Under the pieces are notes generated by a model. That model searched no databases, was not told where the DNA came from, and worked only from the letters and a program-made list of their open reading frames with translations. Below are positions 7,492-13,464 of a DNA stretch of 37,447 nt, one piece after another. This stretch comes from Phycisphaerales bacterium. Its GTDB lineage: Bacteria; Planctomycetota; Phycisphaerae; Phycisphaerales; UBA1924. The stretch lies in contig JAGQOH010000031.1 of assembly GCA_020427635.1 (NCBI GenBank), positions 1-37,447 on the forward strand, written 5' to 3'. A program made the position numbers and the translations under genes. The first letter of the stretch is position 1; each line of letters starts with the position of its first letter.

Positions 7492-8952
7492 CTACTGCGG
7501 GCGCTCGATCGCGCCAAGATCAATCAGCTTGCCACTCGGAAAGTACAGATCGACATTCAAGTGATCGCGATCGATGAATGTGAACACGAGCGAAGCACGC
7601 CCGAGGCGTTGTGCCGTCTCATAGTCGCCCCCACTTGGCACCGCATAGTTTCGATTGGAGTGGTCCTGCACGTGGAAGTGGTAGTGAAATAGTGCCGTAT
7701 CGCCGCGCTTGATCATGTCATCCGAGGCGACGAACTGGCGATCGCCAAACCGCTCTGTGGGCCTCGGCGGGAAGCTGACTGCGCGCCATGCGCCGTCGCT
7801 GGTCGGTTCGATCACGCCGCCATGCTCTGTTGACCGATCAATCTGGTCGGCATCCGCCTGTTGAAAGAGATCATAGACAACGTCGGGATCGTGCGTTGCA
7901 TGCACCGCCGCCGCCGCCGTGAGCACATCCAACCAACTCGCTTCGGCAAGGTCCTGCGCAGCAGATCGCGCACCGGGGCCATACGCCCGCGTACGCCCCA
8001 GCCCCTGCAGCACCTGTTCGACCAGCGCATCGCGTGACGACTCAAGCCAATCAGGATGCTGTGCCTGCGCCCATGCGAGCAACGGGCCATGGCGCAACGC
8101 AAGCCCTGCCACTTGTTCGTCAGACAACCCCTCCATCGCGGCGACATATGCACGCCGATCAGCATCGTGCTCCGCCTCGAACAGCCGACGCGTCCACTCC
8201 AATTGCTCGGGCGTCAGTGGCACGACATGCAGCTCGCGCCAGGCCCGCCCGATCGCTGTCGCAAGCACATCACCCGACGCTTCGAGTTCCGGCGCGCGGT
8301 GTTGCACAAGTTCGCGCGTCCGCACGCCATCCTTGTCCAAACGCGTAAGCAACGCCCACGCCGCGGATCGCGCCTTTTCTTCTGCCCCCTCGGCACCAGT
8401 GAAGACATCGAACAGCACGGCATCGTGATCCTGGTCGGGCCACAATGCAGTGAGCGCCTTGGCCTCAGGACGCGCCATGTCTTCCCAACCAGGCACCGAG
8501 CGCGACCACGAGCGCACGATGGCGGGCGTCATGTCACGCCAGTGGCGCTCGCTTGCGATCATGCACACATGCTCGAGCACTTCGCGCTGTTGCTCGGTGG
8601 GTGTCATGAGCTTGAGCATGTTGTGCGTGTCATCAAGGTTCGCTTCGTCGGAAAGCAGCGCGTCGATCGCGGCGATGCGCACTAGCGGCGGCGTGCCCTG
8701 GTGCCAAGACCATGCGATGCGCTTCAGCGCCGCCCGGGCGGCGTCAGGAGAAGTCGCGCCGGTCTGGGCTGCCGACAGCAATGTCGCGATCGCGCCGGTG
8801 CGCTTTTGGATGCTCGCGTTGGCGTCGCTCAGTGTGGCGTAGGCGGCTTCCGGCGTGCCGCGCGAGGCTGCGGGGGTCGTGCCCGAGGCGGCACACCCCG
8901 CGAGAACGAATCCAAGCGCGATGACGAAACCGATGGATCGGATGGTGCTCAT
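7492..8952 (-). CDS. Lipoprotein of unknown function, helical-repeat-like
   Basis: The 486-residue protein has a clear lipoprotein signal ending Val-Leu-Ala-Gly-Cys, so Cys20 should be lipidated. From about residue 40 to 330 it is rich in Ala, Leu, Asp and Trp. It shows irregular helical repeats of the HEAT/TPR kind (recurrent Ala-Ala-x-Asp-Ala-Leu-Leu units), which suggests a protein-binding scaffold. The C-terminal 110 residues, with Phe-Pro-Pro-Arg and a Tyr-His-Phe-His element, look like a separate beta-rich domain. I recognise no family. It is the first gene of the operon with the M48 protease and dapF; the spacing to the protease start is 25 bases. A role as envelope partner of the protease is only a guess from position. 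Confidence 0.8.
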   Translation of the reverse strand: MSTIRSIGFVIALGFVLAGCAASGTTPAASRGTPEAAYATLSDANASIQKRTGAIATLLSAAQTGATSPDAARAALKRIAWSWHQGTPPLVRIAAIDALLSDEANLDDTHNMLKLMTPTEQQREVLEHVCMIASERHWRDMTPAIVRSWSRSVPGWEDMARPEAKALTALWPDQDHDAVLFDVFTGAEGAEEKARSAAWALLTRLDKDGVRTRELVQHRAPELEASGDVLATAIGRAWRELHVVPLTPEQLEWTRRLFEAEHDADRRAYVAAMEGLSDEQVAGLALRHGPLLAWAQAQHPDWLESSRDALVEQVLQGLGRTRAYGPGARSAAQDLAEASWLDVLTAAAAVHATHDPDVVYDLFQQADADQIDRSTEHGGVIEPTSDGAWRAVSFPPRPTERFGDRQFVASDDMIKRGDTALFHYHFHVQDHSNRNYAVPSGGDYETAQRLGRASLVFTFIDRDHLNVDLYFPSGKLIDLGAIERPQ

Positions 8953-8961
8953 GGGCTGCCC

Positions 8962-8967
8962 AGCTTA
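8962..8967 (-). promoter_or_regulatory. -10 element of the lipoprotein/M48/dapF operon
   Basis: On the minus strand TAAGCT lies nine bases before the ATG at 8952, and there is no SD. It sits in a 60-base divergent spacer shared with the nifU-like gene, whose own -10 is at 9001-9006 on the other strand. Confidence 0.4.
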
Positions 8968-9000
8968 GGCCCTGGCGCGCAGTTCCGGGGCGACTTCGCC

Positions 9001-9006
9001 TACACT
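9001..9006 (+). promoter_or_regulatory. -10 element of the nifU-like gene
   Basis: TACACT is separated by only six bases from the ATG at 9013, which is the expected distance from a -10 to the first transcribed base. The transcript should be leaderless, and no SD is present. Confidence 0.45.
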
Positions 9007-9012
9007 TGCATC

Positions 9013-9300
9013 ATGCCGAGCCGTTCTCGCACCCCCCAACCCCAGGCATTGCTCAGCGCCGAAGCCCAGGCCGACGCCTTCCGCGACGTGGCCCGGGTGC
9101 TCAACGCGGTGCGGCCCATGATCCAGGCGGACGGGGGCGACGTCGAACTCGTCGATCTCACGCCCGAGGGGGTGGTGCGGATTCGTTGGCGCGGGGCCTG
9201 CGTGGGCTGCCCATCCTCGGAAATGACGCTTCGCGAGGGGATCGAGCGGAATCTGCGGGTGCATGTGCCTGCGGTTGCCGGGGTTGAGGCGGTCGATTGA
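9013..9300 (+). CDS. NifU C-terminal domain protein (Nfu-type Fe-S carrier)
   Basis: This 95-residue protein is a stand-alone Nfu domain. The conserved helix Arg-Pro-Met-Ile-Gln-Ala-Asp-Gly-Gly-Asp is at residues 34-43. The Cys-x-x-Cys motif (Cys63, Cys66) is followed by Pro-Ser-Ser, as in known family members. Such proteins bind a 4Fe-4S cluster between two subunits and pass it to target enzymes. It lacks the A-type domain seen in NfuA of gammaproteobacteria, but the short form is common. A possible client in this window is RimO, which needs two clusters; that is inference. The ATG at 9013 is chosen over the long open frame upstream, which is antisense to the lipoprotein gene. Confidence 0.93.
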   Translation: MPSRSRTPQPQALLSAEAQADAFRDVARVLNAVRPMIQADGGDVELVDLTPEGVVRIRWRGACVGCPSSEMTLREGIERNLRVHVPAVAGVEAVD

Positions 9301-9322
9301 CCCCCCCGGCCAGGGGCCGCCC

Positions 9323-9388
9323 AGATTCGGGCGAGCTTTACGGTACGGGCTCGTTATCGGGTCTGGCGGGTCGATTCTCCCCGAATCT
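9323..9388. repeat. Inverted repeat downstream of the nifU-like gene
   Basis: A perfect 9-base inverted repeat (AGATTCGGG at 9323-9331, CCCGAATCT at 9380-9388) encloses a shorter GAGC/GCTC pair at 9333-9336 and 9349-9352. It lies between the nifU-like stop and the csrA promoter. It could fold in the 3' end of the nifU transcript. No T-run follows, so it is not a classical intrinsic terminator. Confidence 0.35.
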
Positions 9389-9435
9389 TGGGGCAATCTG
9401 AAAAGAGCGTGCGCCGGATGCGGGGTTGAGGTGGG

Positions 9436-9441
9436 TACACT
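9436..9441 (+). promoter_or_regulatory. -10 element of csrA
   Basis: TACACT lies 84 bases before the csrA ATG. Transcription would start near 9449 and give a leader of about 77 bases. The same hexamer precedes the nifU-like and coiled-coil genes. Confidence 0.4.
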
Positions 9442-9508
9442 TGCGAGCGTGGATAGCGGATTCGCTGGGCGTTACGCAGCAAGGCGGTGGGGCCTTGCAC
9501 GGAGGCGC

Positions 9509-9523
9509 TGGACAGGAGGTCCA
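9509..9523 (+). promoter_or_regulatory. Hairpin with SD and GGA in its loop, candidate CsrA site
   Basis: TGGAC (9509-9513) pairs perfectly with GTCCA (9519-9523) and leaves AGGAG, the ribosome-binding site, as a five-base loop two bases before the csrA start. CsrA binds GGA in hairpin loops and blocks SD sequences. The leader also carries GGA at 9451, 9458, 9501 and 9510. This is the expected layout for negative autoregulation. Confidence 0.55.
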
Positions 9524-9525
9524 CA

Positions 9526-9759
9526 ATGCTCGTGATCACGCGTCGCGAGGGCGAAGAGGTGGTGATTGGCGACCCGAGCAACCCGATCGGGGTGGTTCGT
9601 ATCGCCAATATCAAGGGTGACCGGGTGCGGGTGGCGTTTGATTTCCCGCGCGAGATTTCGGTGCACCGGCGCGAAGTGGCCGACCAGATCGTCAGTGAAG
9701 GTCAGCACGAAAACGCGGTGGTGGCGAAGATCGCGGGCGGCAACGTCGCCAAGGCCTGA
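9526..9759 (+). CDS. csrA: Carbon storage regulator, RNA-binding translational regulator
   Basis: The 77-residue protein begins with the family signature Met-Leu-Val-Ile-Thr-Arg-Arg-Glu-Gly-Glu and contains Val-Val-Ile-Gly-Asp. The C-terminal Ser-Val-His-Arg-Arg-Glu helix start contains the second RNA-binding arginine region (His-Arg-Arg-Glu for the usual His-Arg-Glu-Glu). It is slightly longer than the 61-residue E. coli protein because of the C-terminal tail. CsrA dimers bind GGA motifs in mRNA leaders and control translation or stability. An SD (AGGAGG, 9514-9519) is five to six bases upstream and confirms the start. Unlike many csrA genes of flagellated bacteria, it has no fliW or flagellar gene nearby. 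The leader structure suggests that it regulates itself. Confidence 0.95.
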   Translation: MLVITRREGEEVVIGDPSNPIGVVRIANIKGDRVRVAFDFPREISVHRREVADQIVSEGQHENAVVAKIAGGNVAKA

Positions 9760-9779
9760 TCACTGCTCACGGCCCAATG

Positions 9780-10604
9780 TCATTTGAGCTTCGAGGATGT
9801 TGTTGTGCGCGCAAGGCGCGTGAGTTGTTGCACCGTGAGTTGCTCGGGGCGCATCGTGGGCGCGATGCCGTCGGGCCAGACGATGTCGTGGCCCAAGATG
9901 GCGCCAAGTTGCTTGCGGCGTTTCGTAAACAGCGCGTGACAGAGTGATTCGAGCGCGGCAAACTCGGCAAGATTGCGATCGCGAGGCACAATCGAGATCA
10001 TCTCACTGGTCACCTTCGGCTGGGGCCAGAAACACTGCGGCGGCAACGTCGCGATCCGCTCGACCTCGCACATTGCTTGCACGAGCACAGAGAGTTCTGA
10101 ATAGTCACGCGAGTTGGGCTTGGCCATGACGCGCTGCGCAACCTCGCGCTGGATCGTCACGAACTGTCCTAGGCAGCGTTCGTGCGCACAAAGCAAGACC
10201 ATCAGTGGCGACGCGGCTCCATAGGGCAGGTTCGCCACCAGCTTGAAGGTCCGATCATCTAGCGCCTTATGTAAAGCGGGACTGAGCTGGTGCTTCGAGG
10301 CGAGGCAATCACCTCGGATGAGCGAGAATCGCTCGGCACGGTCCGCGTAGCGCTCGAGGAGCAGGTCGGCGAGGCCATCGTCCAGCTCACAGGCGATGAC
10401 GGTTGCGTCCGCATCGAGCAGACAATCCGTCAGTGCACCGGTGCCAGGGCCGACTTCGAGGACGAGATCGCCCGCTTGCACGTTCGCCGAGTCCACCAGC
10501 CGCTTCAGCAGGTTGTGATCAACGAGGAAATTCTGTCCAAGCGACTTCTTCGGCGCCAAGCCGCGCGTCGCCAGGACCTCTTTGATCTGACTGAGCGTTT
10601 GCAT
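9780..10604 (-). CDS. rsmA: 16S rRNA dimethyladenosine transferase
   Basis: RsmA/KsgA dimethylates two adjacent adenosines in helix 45 of 16S rRNA, using S-adenosylmethionine, late in 30S assembly. The 274-residue protein has the N-terminal Lys-Ser-Leu-Gly-Gln-Asn-Phe-Leu motif. It has the SAM-binding Glu-Val-Gly-Pro-Gly-Thr-Gly motif and the catalytic Asn-Leu-Pro-Tyr motif. Length matches the family. Two starts are possible: ATG at 10604, or a GTG at 10616 that overlaps the upstream HAD stop as GTGA. I list the ATG, because either is compatible with the fold. It is cotranscribed with the HAD phosphatase. It converges on csrA across 20 bases, with no clear terminator between. Confidence 0.94.
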   Translation of the reverse strand: MQTLSQIKEVLATRGLAPKKSLGQNFLVDHNLLKRLVDSANVQAGDLVLEVGPGTGALTDCLLDADATVIACELDDGLADLLLERYADRAERFSLIRGDCLASKHQLSPALHKALDDRTFKLVANLPYGAASPLMVLLCAHERCLGQFVTIQREVAQRVMAKPNSRDYSELSVLVQAMCEVERIATLPPQCFWPQPKVTSEMISIVPRDRNLAEFAALESLCHALFTKRRKQLGAILGHDIVWPDGIAPTMRPEQLTVQQLTRLARTTTSSKLK

Positions 10605-10612
10605 GGGCGCAC

Positions 10613-11551
10613 TCACCACGCGCCCGAAAGGATCTGCTCGATCGCGTAGGCAACGCCATCATCATCGTTGGATCGCGTTTCGATCTCTGCTGCCGCCTTG
10701 ACTGGAGCAATCGCATTCGCCATGGCGATGCCGAGCCCCGCGCCTTCGATCATCGCAACATCATTGACCTCATCGCCGATCGCGCACACGCGCTCGCGCG
10801 GCACCTGCTGCTCTAGCGCCAGTCGATGAATCGCAGTCCACTTGCTCACGCTTGGGTTGAACACTTCGAGCAATTGGATCGTGCGGTCCTTGCCGCCACG
10901 CCGAGCCTCTGCCTCTGTCGCGCCATTCACTGGCGCGCCGCCTGAGCTGACGGCGGCAAAGTGATGAATCGTCGCATCGCGTCCGAACTGGTCGCGTACC
11001 TTGGTGGCCAGCTCGACCATCGTCTCGTGATGGGCCGCGAACCCGACACGCACCGTGTGCTCCGGGTGCTCATCTTGGTCGAGCCTATCGACATAGCGCA
11101 CCTCAACGGGCATCACGTTGAACCACCACTCGGTGGGTGGCTCGATCGGTCCAGTCTTGATGACGAGGTAGTCGAAGCCCGCGGCGTCACGATCCTTGAG
11201 CAGCAGCGGCGCGCGGCGCATCGATGCGAACAGTGCACATACCCCCTGCACGAGGTCCTGCGGGATCGCCCATCGGTGCATGGTCTTGCCGGCAGCTGCG
11301 TCGACGATCATCGCTCCACCTGACACCACGATCGGCGCGACGTTGCGCCCCTTGGATGGGTGGTGAGCGCCGACGGCGTGGACTGCATCCACCGACTCCG
11401 GGTAGCCCCGACCCGTACAAAGTACGATTTCGATCCCGGCCCGGCGGGCGTCGGCAAGGGCGGCGATGTTCGCCTCCGACACCTGGCCGGAAGAGTCAAA
11501 GAGGGTGCCATCGATGTCGATGGCGATGATGTCGTAGCGTGGTTCGGGCAT
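10613..11551 (-). CDS. HAD superfamily phosphatase, Cof/type IIB
   Basis: The 312-residue protein has all four HAD motifs: Asp12-x-Asp14-Gly-Thr in motif I, Leu-Cys-Thr-Gly-Arg in motif II, a lysine upstream of the C-terminal block, and Gly-Asp-Glu-Val-Asn-Asp in motif IV. The large cap between motifs II and III and the Gly-Asp-x-x-Asn-Asp ending mark the IIB (Cof) subfamily, which dephosphorylates sugar phosphates, flavin mononucleotide or similar metabolites. The substrate cannot be told from sequence. The ATG at 11551 follows a -10 hexamer by six bases. The long upstream extension of the frame lies opposite the divergent kinase gene and is rejected. It is the first gene of a two-gene operon with rsmA. 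Confidence 0.9.
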   Translation of the reverse strand: MPEPRYDIIAIDIDGTLFDSSGQVSEANIAALADARRAGIEIVLCTGRGYPESVDAVHAVGAHHPSKGRNVAPIVVSGGAMIVDAAAGKTMHRWAIPQDLVQGVCALFASMRRAPLLLKDRDAAGFDYLVIKTGPIEPPTEWWFNVMPVEVRYVDRLDQDEHPEHTVRVGFAAHHETMVELATKVRDQFGRDATIHHFAAVSSGGAPVNGATEAEARRGGKDRTIQLLEVFNPSVSKWTAIHRLALEQQVPRERVCAIGDEVNDVAMIEGAGLGIAMANAIAPVKAAAEIETRSNDDDGVAYAIEQILSGAW

Positions 11552-11557
11552 ATGCCA

Positions 11558-11563
11558 AGAGTA
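11558..11563 (-). promoter_or_regulatory. -10 element of HAD/rsmA operon
   Basis: TACTCT on the minus strand is six bases before the ATG at 11551. No SD is present, so this predicts a leaderless mRNA. Confidence 0.45.
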
Positions 11564-11599
11564 GCGGGCGGTGGTGTCGACGCGCGGCGGCGGGCCCGC

Positions 11600-11605
11600 T
11601 AGTGT
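11600..11605 (+). promoter_or_regulatory. -10 element of the APH-fold kinase gene
   Basis: TAGTGT lies 25 bases before the TTG start, giving a leader of about 18 bases that just contains the SD GGAGG at 11621-11625. Confidence 0.35.
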
Positions 11606-11630
11606 GGATCGGAACCTCAGGGAGGAGCGT

Positions 11631-12665
11631 TTGACCGAACCGCCGGCGCCATCCAATGCCCCCCCGCTGCCCGAGGGCGGCGTGCCGATGCAGCGGGCGG
11701 CGCACGACCTGGGGCCGCAGTTGGAGCCGTTGTTGCTCCAGGCGGGCGATGGGAAGCTGACCGACATTCACTGGTTCCGCACGCAGTGGCAACGCGGCGG
11801 GGCGGCGACGGCGCATGCCAGTTTCGACGGTGGCGACGGACCGCGCGAGGTGGTGATCAAGTTCCCGGTTGGGCCGCGCGAGTACCGCGTGCTGACCGAA
11901 TTGTCGGCGGTGGACGAAGCACCGACGCCGGTCGTGGTCATGCATGGCACGGAGCTTGGCGGATTCGACTTCGCCTGGATCGTGATGGAGCAGCTACCGG
12001 GCGAGCCGCTCAAGGTGGACCATGGCAAGAAGGACTTCATGCGGATTGCCGAGGCGGCCGCGGGGTTCTATGACCACGCGGCCTCGCACTGGCCCGTCGA
12101 TGGCAAATTGCGCGAGAGCGACTGGGCGATGTTGATGGAGCGCGGACGCGAAGTGCTGCGCGACAACCCGATCAGTCATGTGCAGCAGTGGAACGAGGCC
12201 GTCAAGCACGCACAGAAGGTGTTGCCAAGTTTGCTGACTCGATGGCGCGCCCGTCATGTCGACACGTGGTGTCATGGCGATTTGCACCTGGGCAACGCGA
12301 TGATGCGGCCCAATGGCTCAGCGTGGTGCAATGGCCAGGCGCATGAGGACGAGGCCGGGCGCTGCATTTTGCTTGACTTTGCAGAGGTGCATGCGGGGCA
12401 CTGGATCGAAGATGCGCTGTATCTCGAGCGCGTGCATTGGGCAAACCCGGAGCTGCTCAAGAAGGTCAAGCCCGTGCAACTGATCGCCAAGGCGCGCAAA
12501 GCACGCGGACTCGAGGTCGAAGAGGATTACGCGGAGCTGGCGCACATTCGACGTGTGCTGATGGCGGCGTGCGCACCGGCATTCCTCGAACGCGAGGGCC
12601 ACCCGGCGTATATGGAAGCAGCGCTTCAGGTGCTGGAGAAGACGTTGCCGCTTGTTGGGGCGTAG
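11631..12665 (+). CDS. Aminoglycoside phosphotransferase (APH) fold kinase, substrate unknown
   Basis: The 344-residue protein has the catalytic loop His-Gly-Asp-Leu-His-Leu-Gly-Asn and the metal-binding Leu-Leu-Asp-Phe-Ala-Glu motif of the APH/choline-kinase fold. An N-terminal lobe carries the ATP-binding lysine in Val-Val-Ile-Lys-Phe. This family phosphorylates small molecules such as choline, homoserine, methylthioribose, sugars or antibiotics. The sequence gives no reason to favour drug resistance. The TTG at 11631 is chosen as start because GGGAGGAG lies just upstream and the next in-frame ATG (11688) has no SD. A Trp-Cys-Asn insertion with acidic and His residues sits between catalytic and metal motifs. 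The gene is divergent from the HAD operon and convergent with bioY. Confidence 0.82.
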   Translation: MTEPPAPSNAPPLPEGGVPMQRAAHDLGPQLEPLLLQAGDGKLTDIHWFRTQWQRGGAATAHASFDGGDGPREVVIKFPVGPREYRVLTELSAVDEAPTPVVVMHGTELGGFDFAWIVMEQLPGEPLKVDHGKKDFMRIAEAAAGFYDHAASHWPVDGKLRESDWAMLMERGREVLRDNPISHVQQWNEAVKHAQKVLPSLLTRWRARHVDTWCHGDLHLGNAMMRPNGSAWCNGQAHEDEAGRCILLDFAEVHAGHWIEDALYLERVHWANPELLKKVKPVQLIAKARKARGLEVEEDYAELAHIRRVLMAACAPAFLEREGHPAYMEAALQVLEKTLPLVGA

Positions 12666-12699
12666 GCAGGAGTTTCAGCACAGAGGCGCAGAGGACGCA

Positions 12700-12765
12700 G
12701 CGAAGCGCCCCTCACCCGATCCGCCTTCGGCGGACCACCCTCTCCCCGCACGCGGGGCGAGGCAG
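12700..12765. repeat. Palindromic intergenic element between convergent genes
   Basis: Two perfect hairpins stand side by side between the kinase gene and bioY. TCCGCC-TTC-GGCGGA is at 12720-12734, and CCCCGC-AC-GCGGGG is at 12744-12757. They are embedded in CCCCTCACCC and CCCTCTCCCC sequence. The style matches dispersed palindromes found in many bacterial genomes. Without T-runs it is not a standard terminator, but it could end transcripts from both sides. The 106-base gap holds no gene. Confidence 0.5.
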
Positions 12766-12771
12766 CAAGAC

Positions 12772-13392
12772 TCAGCGTTTGCCCAACACCCGCCACCCCA
12801 GCGGCAGCAGGACCATCGCCAGCGCGATCTTGAGGACCGCGCCGGGGAGGAAGATGACCAGGCCGGAGTAGAGCGCGGTTGAGAGGGCGAGCGAACTGTC
12901 GTCGGTCAGCAGGTTTGTGAACGCCCAGAGCCACGGCACGCCAAACGCGAAGATGGTGAGTGTGCCGAGCGTCATCGCGAGGGCGGTGGTCCAGATGCGC
13001 CGGTCCCAGCCGCGTTCAGCAAGCAGGCCCACGAGCCACGCGCATGCGATGAAGCCAACGATGTAGCCCGCGGTCGGCCCCCACAGGCCCGCACTGAATT
13101 GAGCGAAGACGGGCAGGCCCATCGCGCCCTCACATACATAGAGCATCATCGCGAGGGCGCCGCGCTTTGAGCCGAGCAGCGCGCCGACCAGCAGGACGGC
13201 AAAGGTTTGTCCGGTGAAGGGCACGGGCCAGTTCGGGATGACGACCTGGGCACTCAGCGCCATGAGCAGCGAGCCGCCGATAATGAGCATCGCGTTGTAC
13301 GCAAAGCGCGAGATGCCCGCAGGCTGAACGCGATCGGCTAGCGTGGCGTGGACTGTCACTGGAACAAGGGGCGTTGATGCGGCGATACTCAT
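12772..13392 (-). CDS. bioY: Biotin transporter substrate-binding (S) component
   Basis: BioY (206 residues) is a six-helix membrane protein that captures biotin at high affinity. It works alone or with the energy-coupling factor module. Family hallmarks are visible: Trp-Pro-Val-Pro-Phe-Thr-Gly-Gln-Thr in the first loop, and Gly-Ala-Leu-Leu-Gly-x-x-Arg-Gly. A Gly-Leu-Pro-Val-Phe-Ala motif is followed by Gly-Pro-Thr-Ala-Gly-Tyr. The SD (AGGAGC) is five to six bases before the ATG at 13392. No bioM/bioN ATPase or biotin-synthesis gene lies nearby, so it must work alone or share an ECF module elsewhere. A -10-like TACAGT at 13430-13435 suits its own promoter. Confidence 0.92.
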   Translation of the reverse strand: MSIAASTPLVPVTVHATLADRVQPAGISRFAYNAMLIIGGSLLMALSAQVVIPNWPVPFTGQTFAVLLVGALLGSKRGALAMMLYVCEGAMGLPVFAQFSAGLWGPTAGYIVGFIACAWLVGLLAERGWDRRIWTTALAMTLGTLTIFAFGVPWLWAFTNLLTDDSSLALSTALYSGLVIFLPGAVLKIALAMVLLPLGWRVLGKR

Positions 13393-13429
13393 GATTGCTC
13401 CTGGGCAAGTGCTGCCAAACCGGCGGCGA

Positions 13430-13435
13430 ACTGTA
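13430..13435 (-). promoter_or_regulatory. -10 element of bioY
   Basis: TACAGT on the minus strand lies about 37 bases before the bioY start, leaving a leader of roughly 30 bases that holds the SD. No biotin-repressor operator could be recognised in the 72-base divergent spacer. Confidence 0.35.
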
Positions 13436-13464
13436 CCAGATCAGGCACGGGGGACTTCGAAGGC

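Noticed and set aside
6174..7577. 467-codon plus-strand open frame
   Set aside because: It runs opposite the M48 and dapF genes and encodes an Arg/His/Gln-rich chain with no domain, a usual shadow in GC-rich coding DNA.
11631..12665. Antibiotic-resistance call for the APH-fold gene
   Set aside because: The fold is shared by many metabolite kinases, and there is no mobile element or resistance context. A drug substrate is not supported.
12666..12771. Intrinsic terminator for the kinase or bioY
   Set aside because: The hairpins are strong, but neither strand has a T-run after them, so a standard terminator cannot be claimed.
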